Source: Mycobacterium asiaticum
GTDB taxonomy: Bacteria > Actinomycetota > Actinomycetes > Mycobacteriales > Mycobacteriaceae
DNA: 64,000 bases
NCBI RefSeq assembly: GCF_001673315.1
Contig: NZ_LZLQ01000124.1
Location: 124,001 to 188,000, forward strand
Direction of reading: 5' to 3'
The notes under the pieces: generated by a model
The model's input: the letters and a program-made list of their open reading frames with translations, nothing else
The model's database searches: none
What the model was told of the DNA's origin: nothing
Position numbers and translations under genes: made by a program
Shown: positions 6,400 through 13,792 of the stretch, in pieces
How the letters are laid out: each line of letters opens with the position of its first letter
How positions within the stretch are numbered: position 1 is the stretch's first letter

Positions 6400-7736
6400 G
6401 TTACGACGCTGATCGCAGTGACGAGTTACGGGAGTTGTACGAGGAGGACAACCCGGACGGTGCTGAGCTGCTCGATGAGATCCGCGCGTTTCTGTCCCGA
6501 TTCGTGGTTTATCCCAGCCAGCACGAATTGACCGCCCATGCTCTCTGGATCGCGCATACGTGGTTCATGGAGTGCTGGGACAGCACACCGCGAATCGCGT
6601 TCCTGTCACCAGAGCCGGGCAGCGGGAAGTCGCGCGCACTGGAAGTCACCGAGCCTCTCGTGCCGAATCCGATTCACGCTGTCAACACCACACCGGCTTA
6701 TCTGTTTCGGAAGGTTGCTGAGACGGATGAGGATGGAAAGCCAACTCCCCCCACGATCCTGTACGACGAGATTGACACGGTGTTCGGTCCCAAGGCCAAG
6801 GACAACGAGGACATCCGCGGGATGCTCAACGCCGGGCACCGCAGAGGCGCGATAGCCGGGCGCTGCGTCATGCGCGGCAAGAACGTCGAAACCGAGGATC
6901 TGCCCGCTTACTGCGCCGTAGCGCTCGCAGGCCTCGACGACCTGCCCGACACCCTCATGTCCCGCTCGGTGGTGTGCCGTATGCGGCGCCGTGCACCTGG
7001 TGAGCCGGTCGAGCCGTGGCGTCAGCGCGTCAACGGTCCCGAAGCCGCCACGTTGTACCGGCGGCTGATCGCGTGGTCGAACGGCGTCGAGCCGCTTGGC
7101 GGCGGTTGGCCAACACTTCCGCTGGAAGTCACTGACCGTGACGCCGACGTGTGGGAAGCGTTGATCGCTGTTGCCGACCTGGCCGGGGGCGACTGGCCCG
7201 AAACGGCGCGTGTAGCCGCTGTAACCCTTGTAACCGCGTCGAGGGGGCGGAAGCCCAGTTTGGGTGTGCTGCTGCTGCAAGACATCCGCACGGCATTCAG
7301 CGCCGGCGGCCAGGACAAGATGACGACGCTCGATCTGTTGTGTGCTCTCAACCGGATGGATGAGTCGCCGTGGGGCAGCATCCGCCGCGGTGAACCGCTC
7401 GACGCGCGCGGCTTAGCTAGCCGGCTCAATAAGTATGGGATCGGTTCGAAGGCGCACCGGACCGAAGGCACAGTGATGAAGGGGTATTCGCGCACCCAGT
7501 TCGAGGATGCCTGGAGCCGCTACCTAAGCCCCGATTCATCGGTTACATCGGTTACAGCCGAAACCGCCCTGCTCAGAGAACCCGAAACCGCAACCGGTGT
7601 AACTGCTGTAACCGGTCCTCAGCAGCCAATCCCGCTCGACGTCATATCCCGCCGGCCTGACTGCGTATGCACGAACCAACCACGGGCCTGCACGTACTGC
7701 GAGATGTCCACTACAACAGGGAGCGCAACACAATGA
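6396..7736 (+). CDS. DUF3631-type helicase/primase-like protein
   Basis: 446 residues. A P-loop is visible at PEPGSGKSRAL (about residues 71-81) and a Walker B-like ILYDEID about 50 residues later; the region RGAIAGRCVMRG and SRSVVCRMRRR resembles the DUF3631 domain found in phage and plasmid replication proteins, including Rv1582c of phiRv1. It probably acts as the replicative ATPase of the excised element. The C-terminal part is low in structure with the repeat SVTSVTAET and GVTAVTG, where the DNA shows TGTAACC/GGTTACA repeats. A cluster of Cys (CVCTNQPRACTYC) ends the protein. Start overlaps the previous gene by ATGA. Confidence 0.75.
   Translation: MSYDADRSDELRELYEEDNPDGAELLDEIRAFLSRFVVYPSQHELTAHALWIAHTWFMECWDSTPRIAFLSPEPGSGKSRALEVTEPLVPNPIHAVNTTPAYLFRKVAETDEDGKPTPPTILYDEIDTVFGPKAKDNEDIRGMLNAGHRRGAIAGRCVMRGKNVETEDLPAYCAVALAGLDDLPDTLMSRSVVCRMRRRAPGEPVEPWRQRVNGPEAATLYRRLIAWSNGVEPLGGGWPTLPLEVTDRDADVWEALIAVADLAGGDWPETARVAAVTLVTASRGRKPSLGVLLLQDIRTAFSAGGQDKMTTLDLLCALNRMDESPWGSIRRGEPLDARGLASRLNKYGIGSKAHRTEGTVMKGYSRTQFEDAWSRYLSPDSSVTSVTAETALLREPETATGVTAVTGPQQPIPLDVISRRPDCVCTNQPRACTYCEMSTTTGSATQ
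7211..7237 (+). repeat. Three 9-bp iteron-like repeats
   Basis: TGTAGCCGC, TGTAACCCT and TGTAACCGC follow one another without gaps inside the helicase-like gene. The same heptamer TGTAACC/GGTTACA returns near its 3' end. In the protein they encode VAAVTLVT, so a coding explanation is also possible. Confidence 0.5.
7541..7613. repeat. Inverted pair of double GGTTACA repeats, possible origin
   Basis: GGTTACATCGGTTACA (7541-7556) faces TGTAACTGCTGTAACC (7598-7613); the arms match at 14 of 16 positions. The 41-base spacer contains the direct repeat CCGAAACCGC twice (7558-7567, 7582-7591). The arrangement resembles iteron-type replication origins or a regulator site in the 3' end of a replication gene. 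Confidence 0.5.
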
Positions 7737-8032
7737 TCTCCGAACAACGCGACTACTACGAGTTCAAAGCCATGCAACACCTGATCCCATTGGCCCCCGA
7801 CGGCTTCCCTGTTCCTCACGACCTTTCAGGCGCAGAGCTGGGCGCACTTGGTATCAAGATGCTGAAGGTCGATACGATTCTGGCTCGCCGCGGTTCGCTG
7901 AGCGCAGAGGAAATCAAGCTACGGACTCTCTGCGATGCCACCTGTCGGTGGCTTGCTGCGTTTGATGCCGGCAACCGTGACCCAGCCATTGCCGAGGCCA
8001 GGTTCAAGGCCTTGGCCGAAGCGGAATCGTGA
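7733..8032 (+). CDS. Hypothetical element protein
   Basis: 99 residues, mainly helical and acidic (MISEQRDYYEFKAMQHLIPLAPDGF ... CRWLAAFDAGNRDPAIAEARF, quoted in part). Starts at an ATGA overlap with the helicase-like gene and is the last gene of the early operon. No family recognised; small helical proteins at this place in phages may be helicase loaders or chaperones, but nothing in the sequence proves this. Confidence 0.6.
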   Translation: MISEQRDYYEFKAMQHLIPLAPDGFPVPHDLSGAELGALGIKMLKVDTILARRGSLSAEEIKLRTLCDATCRWLAAFDAGNRDPAIAEARFKALAEAES

Positions 8033-8245
8033 GCCCCGGAGGAATTGGAACTCAAGCCGTTGCATATCCAAATCCCCACGGTGTAATTTAGAGACCAGCG
8101 ACCGCCGAGGAATCCGCCGTTTCCGCCCGCCGCCGAAGACTCCGCCGTCACTAAACAGCCGAAACGCGAATCGGCGTCCCTTCCCTTCACTTTTTGTGCG
8201 TCCGAAACTACTGTGGCGCAACTCGATTCCTTGAAGGATCACCCA
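8033..8245. other. Gap before capsid gene with a degenerate in-frame lead
   Basis: GGAGGA at 8038-8043 precedes a short frame (TTG 8045, LELKPLHIQIPTV, TAA 8084-8086). This frame is the same as that of the capsid gene, and beyond the stop it stays open up to the capsid start. It may be the start of a once longer capsid gene or the stub of a lost head protein. Confidence 0.35.
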
Positions 8246-9544
8246 ATGTGGACCAGAGTCCAGCAGGCGCGTCTTGACGAGATCGGCGTCGAAATCAAAC
8301 GGCTCGTCAACAATCCCAATCTCAGCCAGAAGCAGGCCGACCATCTAGCGCGGCTAAACGACGAAGGTTTCTCCCTGCTCGGCAAGAAAGAGACTCACGA
8401 GAAAGCAACATGTATGAGTAGCTACGCATCACCCACCGAGTGGGGCCGCGGCGACACCAATCCCGGCGACGACGACAACGGCATTTCGTTCAAAGGATTC
8501 GCACCCGGGATGGAGAACCTGATCCGGCCCACCTCCATGTATGAGATCGACAAATCTCAGATTGCCGCGCTCAAGCAAGCCGCGCTGCAGGGCCACAGCT
8601 TCAAGGTGCAGATCGGCTCCATAGGCATCGAGCACGGGTTTATGGGCGGTGTTCACACCAAGGCCGCCGTCACCAGCGGCGGTCTGAGCCCCAACTTGCT
8701 GCCGCCGATTCAGCAACTCGGCCCTATGGGTTACTACGGCCTTCCATACGAGCTGACGCGTGTCGCCAATTTCCTGCCGAACGTGGCGATGGAGGGGCCT
8801 GGGATCGCCTACTTCCGCCACGATTCCAACGGTGCTGAGGCCGCCTACGTCGCTGAGGGTGCAACCAAACCCGACCTCACCCCCGTCATCACTGAGCAGT
8901 ACGTGCGCCCAGCTAAGGTCGCCGGCCGAATCAACCTCACCCACGAGTTGGTGCAGGACGCCGGCGATGCCTTCGCGAACAATCTGACCGCCGACCTGGC
9001 TCGAAGCGTCTACAACAAGGAATCAAACTTGTTGTTGAACGGGACGACCGGCGCCAATGGGTTCGCCGGTGTGAACCAGGTCAGCGGCACGTTGACCCGG
9101 GCGCTCGACTCGGCAAACAGCGAGAGCCCGCTCGACACACTGTCTAAGGCGTTCGTGGATCTGCGGCAGGACTTCTTCGTCCCGGACCTCGTATTCATCC
9201 ACCCGGCAACACTAGGCGCTTTACGCAGGCTCAAAGACGACAACAGCCGCTACCAGCTAGAGCTGCTGCAAGGTGCGGGTTCGATCAACCAAACGACTGA
9301 GCAGGAAACGCTTTGGGGTGTTCCCTGCGTGCAGACCACACAGCAGGCCGCCGGGACAGCAGCCGTCTTGTCGGTCAACAGCGGTGCGGCTGTCGTCTAT
9401 GTCCGTGAAGCCCTCACGACGTTCTTTGACCCGTACAGCCAGGCCGCGTCAAACATCTACCAGTTCATCGCAGAAACCAGGTTGGCGCTCGCTACCCCGC
9501 GACCCGGCGCCATCAACCTGGTCAGCGGTCTGCCGACCTCATGA
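8246..9544 (+). CDS. HK97-fold major capsid protein with N-terminal scaffold region
   Basis: 432 residues. Residues 1-60 are charged and helical (QQARLDEIGVEIKRLVNN, ADHLARLNDEGF), the delta/scaffold domain. The rest fits the HK97 shell fold: FLPNVAMEGPGIAYFRH, EGATKPDLTPVITEQYVRPAKVA, LTHELVQDA, and C-terminal FFDPYSQAASNIYQFIAETRLAL. The phiRv1 and phiRv2 elements carry an equivalent (Rv1576c, Rv2650c). I chose ATG 8246, seven bases behind GAAGGA; a GTG at 8213 is in frame but has no ribosome site. No prohead protease gene is seen nearby although one is usual. Confidence 0.85.
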   Translation: MWTRVQQARLDEIGVEIKRLVNNPNLSQKQADHLARLNDEGFSLLGKKETHEKATCMSSYASPTEWGRGDTNPGDDDNGISFKGFAPGMENLIRPTSMYEIDKSQIAALKQAALQGHSFKVQIGSIGIEHGFMGGVHTKAAVTSGGLSPNLLPPIQQLGPMGYYGLPYELTRVANFLPNVAMEGPGIAYFRHDSNGAEAAYVAEGATKPDLTPVITEQYVRPAKVAGRINLTHELVQDAGDAFANNLTADLARSVYNKESNLLLNGTTGANGFAGVNQVSGTLTRALDSANSESPLDTLSKAFVDLRQDFFVPDLVFIHPATLGALRRLKDDNSRYQLELLQGAGSINQTTEQETLWGVPCVQTTQQAAGTAAVLSVNSGAAVVYVREALTTFFDPYSQAASNIYQFIAETRLALATPRPGAINLVSGLPTS

Positions 9545-9561
9545 TCTTGGAGAACAAAGCA

Positions 9562-9720
9562 ATGGCTGACAAACAGATCAAGGTTCGCGTGAGCGACAGG
9601 TGGCGTGTGGTTCACGACGGCAAGCCGTACATCAAAGGCGACACGCTCACCGTGCCTGAGAACGTAGCCCAGGAATGGGAGCGATCAGGTTGGGTTGAGC
9701 GAGTCACAAGCAAGGCTTGA
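9562..9720 (+). CDS. Small phage protein after capsid gene
   Basis: 52 residues: begins MADKQIKVRVSDRWRVVHDG and continues with a short beta-rich domain ending SGWVERVTSKA. GGAG at 9549-9552 supports the ATG at 9562; an ATG at 9541 overlapping the capsid stop is in frame. Proteins of this size and pattern are common directly after the capsid gene in mycobacteriophages and may be head-associated. Function unknown. Confidence 0.7.
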   Translation: MADKQIKVRVSDRWRVVHDGKPYIKGDTLTVPENVAQEWERSGWVERVTSKA

Positions 9721-9728
9721 CCCGCGCG

Positions 9729-10058
9729 ATGAACTTCGGTGCGCCTGGCGTCAACCACCTACGTTGGGTTACCTTTCCCCATAGGCATCGGGTGGATGGC
9801 ACGGCCACGACGGTGGTTTACTCCCCACCCGAGCCGCGACCAGCGCCAGGCGCACCGAGCAAGTACACGCGAACCGTTAAACCCCTTGTGCTGCAAGGCA
9901 ATCCGCGAATGAAATGCGCTGTGCCGCAAGCGATCTCACTGGCAAACGTACGTCAAACCATCGCTGCGGGTCAGGAGGGGGAATGTGAATCGCGGCAAAC
10001 TCACTCGCGGACGAGCCTTTGGCTGAGACCGTTTTTCGCCCACCGAATCCGAAAGTGA
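9729..10058 (+). CDS. Hypothetical protein, possibly degenerate
   Basis: 109 residues. The first two thirds (NFGAPGVNHLRWVTFPHRHR to NVRQTIAAGQEGE, quoted in part) have coding-like composition, the last third looks random. A TTG at 9717 overlapping the previous stop is an alternative start. Inside the 3' part, AGGAGGGGG at 9973-9982 precedes a GTG that opens only a 13-codon frame, so the end of this gene may be broken. No family recognised. Confidence 0.4.
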   Translation: MNFGAPGVNHLRWVTFPHRHRVDGTATTVVYSPPEPRPAPGAPSKYTRTVKPLVLQGNPRMKCAVPQAISLANVRQTIAAGQEGECESRQTHSRTSLWLRPFFAHRIRK

Positions 10059-10067
10059 CACTGTCAC
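10055..10067. promoter_or_regulatory. Palindrome GTGACACTGTCAC, candidate operator
   Basis: Perfect inverted repeat GTGACA-C-TGTCAC about 60 bases before the terminase-like gene. Both hexamers also form the inner palindrome upstream of xis (5599-5615), so one regulator could bind both sites. Confidence 0.4.
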
Positions 10068-10127
10068 AACGGGTTTCGCGGGACGTCTTTACATGAAATG
10101 CATTGATACGCAACACGTTTGGAGTCC

Positions 10128-10535
10128 ATGTTGACTGCGAAGCACGGGACACGGCGCCTATATATTGAAGGCTGCCACTGCCCCGATTGCACCAACGCGA
10201 ATACTGCCTACCAGCAGCGATACCGCCAGAGGCGGGCCGGAACTAACGCCCCCAGCGCGACTGAGGTCATGTCCGTGGCCGTGGACACCCCTGGTGCTGT
10301 TGAAACGGCCGTCGGGGCCGAGATCGACGGACTGGGCGATGCCCGCCCCGGCATCGCCCAAACAGCACTGGCGTTGGCTCGGCTAATGGATGATCCGAAG
10401 TCGCGCAATCAGCAGCCGGCCGCCGCGAAGGTGCTAGTTGTATTGCTCGACAAGCTGCGTACCGCTGCGGTGCAAGGCCGTCGGGGGCGACTGGCCGCGG
10501 TTAGAACATTGACTGAGAAGGGAGGCGGCGCCTAA
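10128..10535 (+). CDS. Small terminase subunit-like protein
   Basis: 135 residues. The N-terminus HGTRRLYIEGCHCPDC is a Cys-containing motif seen in many mycobacteriophage proteins, and the C-terminal half (IAQTALALARLMDDP, QQPAAAKVLVVLLDKL, GRLAAVRTLTEKGG) follows the pattern I know from actinophage small terminases. Small terminase recognises the packaging site and recruits the large subunit. GGAG at 10121-10124 is closer to the TTG at 10131 in spacing, so that start is possible. It is coupled to the tape measure gene by TAATG. No large terminase gene is in the element. Confidence 0.55.
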   Translation: MLTAKHGTRRLYIEGCHCPDCTNANTAYQQRYRQRRAGTNAPSATEVMSVAVDTPGAVETAVGAEIDGLGDARPGIAQTALALARLMDDPKSRNQQPAAAKVLVVLLDKLRTAAVQGRRGRLAAVRTLTEKGGGA

Positions 10536-12925
10536 TGACTGACGGCGATTTGAATCTCGCCACTTTGTGGGTTCCCGTCGCCCCGGAGACTTCGAAAATT
10601 GGGCCGGCGATGGAGGAAGCCGGCAGGCAGGCCAAGGGCAAGTTCAGTGAGGCCGCCAAAGGCATCGGCAACACCATCCACGAGGATCTCGCCAAGGCTG
10701 GAACCAAAGCCAAGGATACCTTCTCGGGTGTCGGTAAAAGCATTACTGACGTGTTCTCCCGCTCCGGATCGGATGCGGCAGTTGGCTTTACCAAGGAATT
10801 CGAGTCCGGCACAAAGAGAATCAAGGACATCGGGGCAGAGCTTGGTCGCGGTTTCGATCAAGCGTTGGATGTAAGTAGCAAAGTGTCCGCCGCCTTCCCG
10901 GCTTGGGAAAGGTTGTCCAACGCGGTCGGCTTTGTCGCCAACGCCTCAGACCTGGCCAAGGGCGCGATCGGCGGCATCGGGGACGCCATCAGGACCTCGC
11001 GGGCGGAAGGATTCGCCGTCACGCTGAGCAACATCGGCGATTCCATCAAAGACTCGGGCATAGATGCCTTCGCCAACACCTTGGGCGACCTCAACGGGAC
11101 CCTGCAGACCGCAGAACCTCTCGCCAGCAGGTTCGGCATCGACATCGCCGGATGGAAGGTACCGGATGACGTCAACAGCAAGCTCGGCGACTTCTCAAGT
11201 ACCTTCCACGACACTAAAGATGGAATCAAAGAGACCACAGACGCGTTAAAGGAACTCTCCAACGGCGCACCGGCGTTCGCCGCCGCCCTCGCCGTAATCG
11301 CAGATGCCGCCGCACCACTGGCGTTGCTCGCCACAGGTGGGTACGCGATTTATCGCGGCATTCAGGACATTCGGGCCACGCCCACCAGGACCACGAGCCC
11401 ACTCCCGGCGAAGCCGTTTGATCAGGCCCCCGCCGCGCAGATGCCGATTCCGGGTGTCCCGCCAGCGGCCGCGCGCCCCCCTGATGCGCCTCCGGGTGTG
11501 ACGTACACGGCCACCCCGGGATCGCTGGACCCGTTCGCCGCCATTGCGGGTGTAGCGCCGATGCCCGCTCCGGGCGCCCCCGCGCCATTAGCGCCGATAG
11601 ATGTTGCGCCCGGATTCCCAGCTCCAACACCTCCTGCTGCTGCGGCTCCGCCACCCGCTCCCGCGCCGGCCCCCGCTCCCACGCCCGCTCCTCTTCCGCG
11701 CATCTCCACAGGAGGAGGAGGCGGCGGCGGTGGGGCTGGGAGCGTCACCGACCGCCCCAGCCTGTACGCGGCCGGGTCTCGGGTGGCGAACCTGTACGCA
11801 TTCGCGCAGTCGCTCGTAGGGACCCCGTACAGCACGGCGCTTCGTAATGACTGCTCCGGCATGGTGTCCGAGCTCGCCAGTGTGGCGCTAGGACTTCCTC
11901 CACCTGCAGCCGGGCAACGGTTCAGTACCGACAACGAGGGCGACTGGTTGATGTCGCATGGCTTTTTGCCCGGCATGGGGCCGGAGGGGTCGCTGCGGAT
12001 CGGCTGGCACAACGGTGGCCCTGGCGGAGGCCATACCGCGGCCACACTGCCCAACGGCGTCAACGCCGAACAAGGCGGCGCCAACAACAGCTTCACCATA
12101 GGAGCTGGCGCGGCCGGCGCAAATAGCCCACAGTTCGAACACCACGCTTACCTGCCGATGGGTAAAAGCGGCAGTTCTGGCCCGGTCGGCACGGAGCATG
12201 ACCCGCTCTATGTGATGCCGGCTAGCGGCGCTGGCGGTGTCGGCGGCAGCCCCCTTGAAAGCCAGGGCCAGCAGCTCGGCGCCGGCCTGCTAGGCGGTAT
12301 CGCCCAGTCGGTCGGCCTCGACGGCAGCGTATTCAAGGGCTTCGGCGGAACAAGCAAATCACCACTGGACTTCGGCATTGCCAGGCTCGGAAGCGGTTTG
12401 TTGAACTTCGGCATGGGCCTTGCCCGGGCTCCGCATTTGCCCTTGGCCGACATGGAGTCGGGTGGCTATACCAGGATGCCGGGTCCAAACCCCGGCCATC
12501 GTGGCACCGGGGTCGGGGCTACGCCGGGAAACCTGGGCGGGCTACCGCTCAGCGTGCCTGTCAGCCCCTCCGGCGGCGGCGGAGGCATGGAGATGGGCGG
12601 CGCGGACATGGCACCAGGCCCGGCTGGGGCCATCAACAGCGCCATCAGCGGCGGCATCAACCTGATGGGCGCCTTGTTCTCAGACCTCAACCCGGCCCCG
12701 GCGCTCGCCGCCTTCTCCCAGGGGGAAGCGATCGCGGCTAACGCGACTCCCGTTTCGCAAGGCGCAGCGGGTCTAGCGCCGGGGGTCACGAACGTCTTCA
12801 ACGGTGACTTCCAGCCCTACAACGTTGGTGGGGTCCACAGCGTGCAGGAGCAAAAAGAGCAATACCTTAGCTCCGGCCGGTCCCGCGGAATGATCGCCCA
12901 CAATGGCGGGGGCTTGCCGGGGTGA
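10535..12925 (+). CDS. Compact tape-measure protein with NlpC/P60-like peptidase domain
   Basis: 796 residues. Residues 1-285 are helical with ATLWVPVAPETSKIGPAM at the start, typical of mycobacteriophage tape measures, and a hydrophobic segment near 255-280. Residues about 285-395 are a Pro/Ala linker (PAPAPAPAPTPAP), followed by eight glycines. Residues about 420-550 are a peptidase domain with Cys440 in NDCSGM and His500 in GGGHTA, which in phages opens the cell wall during injection. The rest is Gly-rich with VFNGDFQPYNVGG near the end. Tape measures set tail length and are normally surrounded by tail genes; none are present here. Confidence 0.75.
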   Translation: MTDGDLNLATLWVPVAPETSKIGPAMEEAGRQAKGKFSEAAKGIGNTIHEDLAKAGTKAKDTFSGVGKSITDVFSRSGSDAAVGFTKEFESGTKRIKDIGAELGRGFDQALDVSSKVSAAFPAWERLSNAVGFVANASDLAKGAIGGIGDAIRTSRAEGFAVTLSNIGDSIKDSGIDAFANTLGDLNGTLQTAEPLASRFGIDIAGWKVPDDVNSKLGDFSSTFHDTKDGIKETTDALKELSNGAPAFAAALAVIADAAAPLALLATGGYAIYRGIQDIRATPTRTTSPLPAKPFDQAPAAQMPIPGVPPAAARPPDAPPGVTYTATPGSLDPFAAIAGVAPMPAPGAPAPLAPIDVAPGFPAPTPPAAAAPPPAPAPAPAPTPAPLPRISTGGGGGGGGAGSVTDRPSLYAAGSRVANLYAFAQSLVGTPYSTALRNDCSGMVSELASVALGLPPPAAGQRFSTDNEGDWLMSHGFLPGMGPEGSLRIGWHNGGPGGGHTAATLPNGVNAEQGGANNSFTIGAGAAGANSPQFEHHAYLPMGKSGSSGPVGTEHDPLYVMPASGAGGVGGSPLESQGQQLGAGLLGGIAQSVGLDGSVFKGFGGTSKSPLDFGIARLGSGLLNFGMGLARAPHLPLADMESGGYTRMPGPNPGHRGTGVGATPGNLGGLPLSVPVSPSGGGGGMEMGGADMAPGPAGAINSAISGGINLMGALFSDLNPAPALAAFSQGEAIAANATPVSQGAAGLAPGVTNVFNGDFQPYNVGGVHSVQEQKEQYLSSGRSRGMIAHNGGGLPG

Positions 12926-12942
12926 ATGCTTCAGGTTCCCGC

Positions 12943-13191
12943 CTACTTCATGGCACCGGTGAACTGACCGCGGGAGCCGATTCGCCTAGCGTGACGGCGT
13001 CGGCAGTCGTTGAAGGTGATCACGTTTTCGGCGGGCCGGGGAATTGGCCCGGGTGGACTGGACATGCGCTCGGCGCAGCCTTCCACGATGGGAACCATTC
13101 GGCATAGCTCGTCTAGAGTCAGCTGTTCTGGGCTTATGGCTTCCATGGCAGCTCGAAGGCGTCTGATCAGCTTGTCGCGTTCTGCGCTCAC
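12943..13191 (-). CDS. Hypothetical helical protein, cargo gene
   Basis: 82 residues; the first 60 are helical (SAERDKLIRRLRAAMEAISP, LTLDELCRMVPIVEGCAERM). The GTG at 13191 overlaps the upstream gene's stop as GTGA, so the two form one minus-strand operon that converges on the tape measure gene. A GTG at 13200 is also in frame. No known family. Its place beside the attachment site, opposite to the phage genes, is typical of cargo that is expressed from the integrated state. Confidence 0.65.
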   Translation of the reverse strand: MSAERDKLIRRLRAAMEAISPEQLTLDELCRMVPIVEGCAERMSSPPGPIPRPAENVITFNDCRRRHARRIGSRGQFTGAMK

Positions 13192-13499
13192 GGCGTCCAC
13201 ACGGCCACTTCGGCGACAGCGTCGACCAGGGCCGCGACCAGCTCGAGAGCTTGATCCCTGCTGAGCCTGCTGACATCGCCATCAATGTGGACCGCTGGCA
13301 GCTCGACTTCGTTGCCGGTGTCGATGCTGCCGTCCCAGAACTGAATCGCCGATGTCCAGACGATGACGTCGCTGTCCGTGATCCCGCGATTGTCACCCAT
13401 GATGACGCGGTGGACGGTGTCGTCGTCACCTTCCCAGATGTCGCCGAACACAGCAGCACGGGGGAGCGGGATATTGGTGCCGGGGTTTGTCGTCGTCAT
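13188..13499 (-). CDS. Hypothetical protein, cargo gene
   Basis: 103 residues starting MTTTNPGTNIPLPRAAVFGD. The middle is beta-rich and acidic (WEGDDDTVHRVIMGDNRG, DVIVWTSAIQFWDGSIDTG), the end helical (RDQALELVAALVDAVAEVAV). Similar short proteins with this layout are frequent in mycobacteria and their phages, without known function. The ATG at 13499 has GGATGGAG about ten bases upstream and is preferred to an in-frame start at 13541. First gene of the two-gene minus-strand unit. Confidence 0.7.
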   Translation of the reverse strand: MTTTNPGTNIPLPRAAVFGDIWEGDDDTVHRVIMGDNRGITDSDVIVWTSAIQFWDGSIDTGNEVELPAVHIDGDVSRLSRDQALELVAALVDAVAEVAVWTP

Positions 13500-13592
13500 T
13501 GCGTGGTTGCTCCATCCTTGTGGGCCACGCCGAAGCTGCATCCCGCCCTTGTTGTGCGAATCTTGCGCGGGATCACATCTGCGCTGGTCAGC

Positions 13593-13668
13593 TGGTGCCC
13601 CCGGCAGGATTCGAACCTGCGGCCTTCTGCTCCGGAGGCAGACGCTCTATCCCCTGAGCTACGGGGGC
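13593..13668 (-). tRNA. tRNA-Arg (anticodon CCG)
   Basis: Read on the minus strand: acceptor strands GCCCCCG and CGGGGGC pair fully, the anticodon loop is CTCCGGA with anticodon CCG, the T loop is GTTCGAATC, and CCA is encoded (13593-13595). It reads CGG codons. It stands divergent to argS and serves as the integration site of the element. Confidence 0.97.
13594..13619. other. attR, inside tRNA-Arg
   Basis: 26-bp copy of the attachment core; here it is part of the intact tRNA gene, so integration restored the tRNA including its encoded CCA end. Confidence 0.9.
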
Positions 13669-13778
13669 GCACGATCTACACATGGCGCCATGGGGCTTGA
13701 ACAGCCCCGCCAGACTAACGCATCCCGGCGATCGTCCGACCACCGGTAATGGATTCGGGGCGCAAGCACCTCAGCCAA

Positions 13779-13784
13779 TAGGAT
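13779..13784 (+). promoter_or_regulatory. -10 hexamer of argS operon, near-leaderless start
   Basis: TAGGAT fits the mycobacterial TANNNT consensus and lies eight bases before the GTG of argS, so transcription would begin at or within two bases of the start codon. No clear -35 is visible. Confidence 0.4.
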
Positions 13785-13792
13785 GGACGCTC

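Larger units (their letters stand above)
3935..13619. mobile_element. Integrated phage-satellite-like element in tRNA-Arg(CCG)
   Basis: A 26-bp perfect direct repeat (3935-3960 and 13594-13619) equals the 3' part of tRNA-Arg (T arm and acceptor strand) and marks the two attachment sites, so the inserted DNA is about 9.66 kb. Contents in order: integrase, hypothetical, excisionase, zinc-finger protein, DUF2742-like, DUF3631-like helicase/primase, hypothetical, HK97 capsid protein, two small proteins, small-terminase-like protein, tape measure, then two opposite-strand genes. Size and gene set resemble phiRv1/phiRv2 of M. tuberculosis; phiRv2 also uses a tyrosine integrase at a tRNA. Large terminase, portal, head protease, tail tube and lysis genes are not seen, so it probably needs a helper phage. 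Confidence 0.9.

Noticed and set aside
12922..13107. Plus-strand frame overlapping the tape measure stop by GTGA
   Set aside because: It lies almost entirely opposite the minus-strand gene 12943-13191, whose product looks far more like a protein and is coupled to its neighbour.
13010..13750. Plus-strand frames across the cargo genes and tRNA
   Set aside because: They cross the tRNA gene or lie opposite the minus-strand operon and lack ribosome sites.
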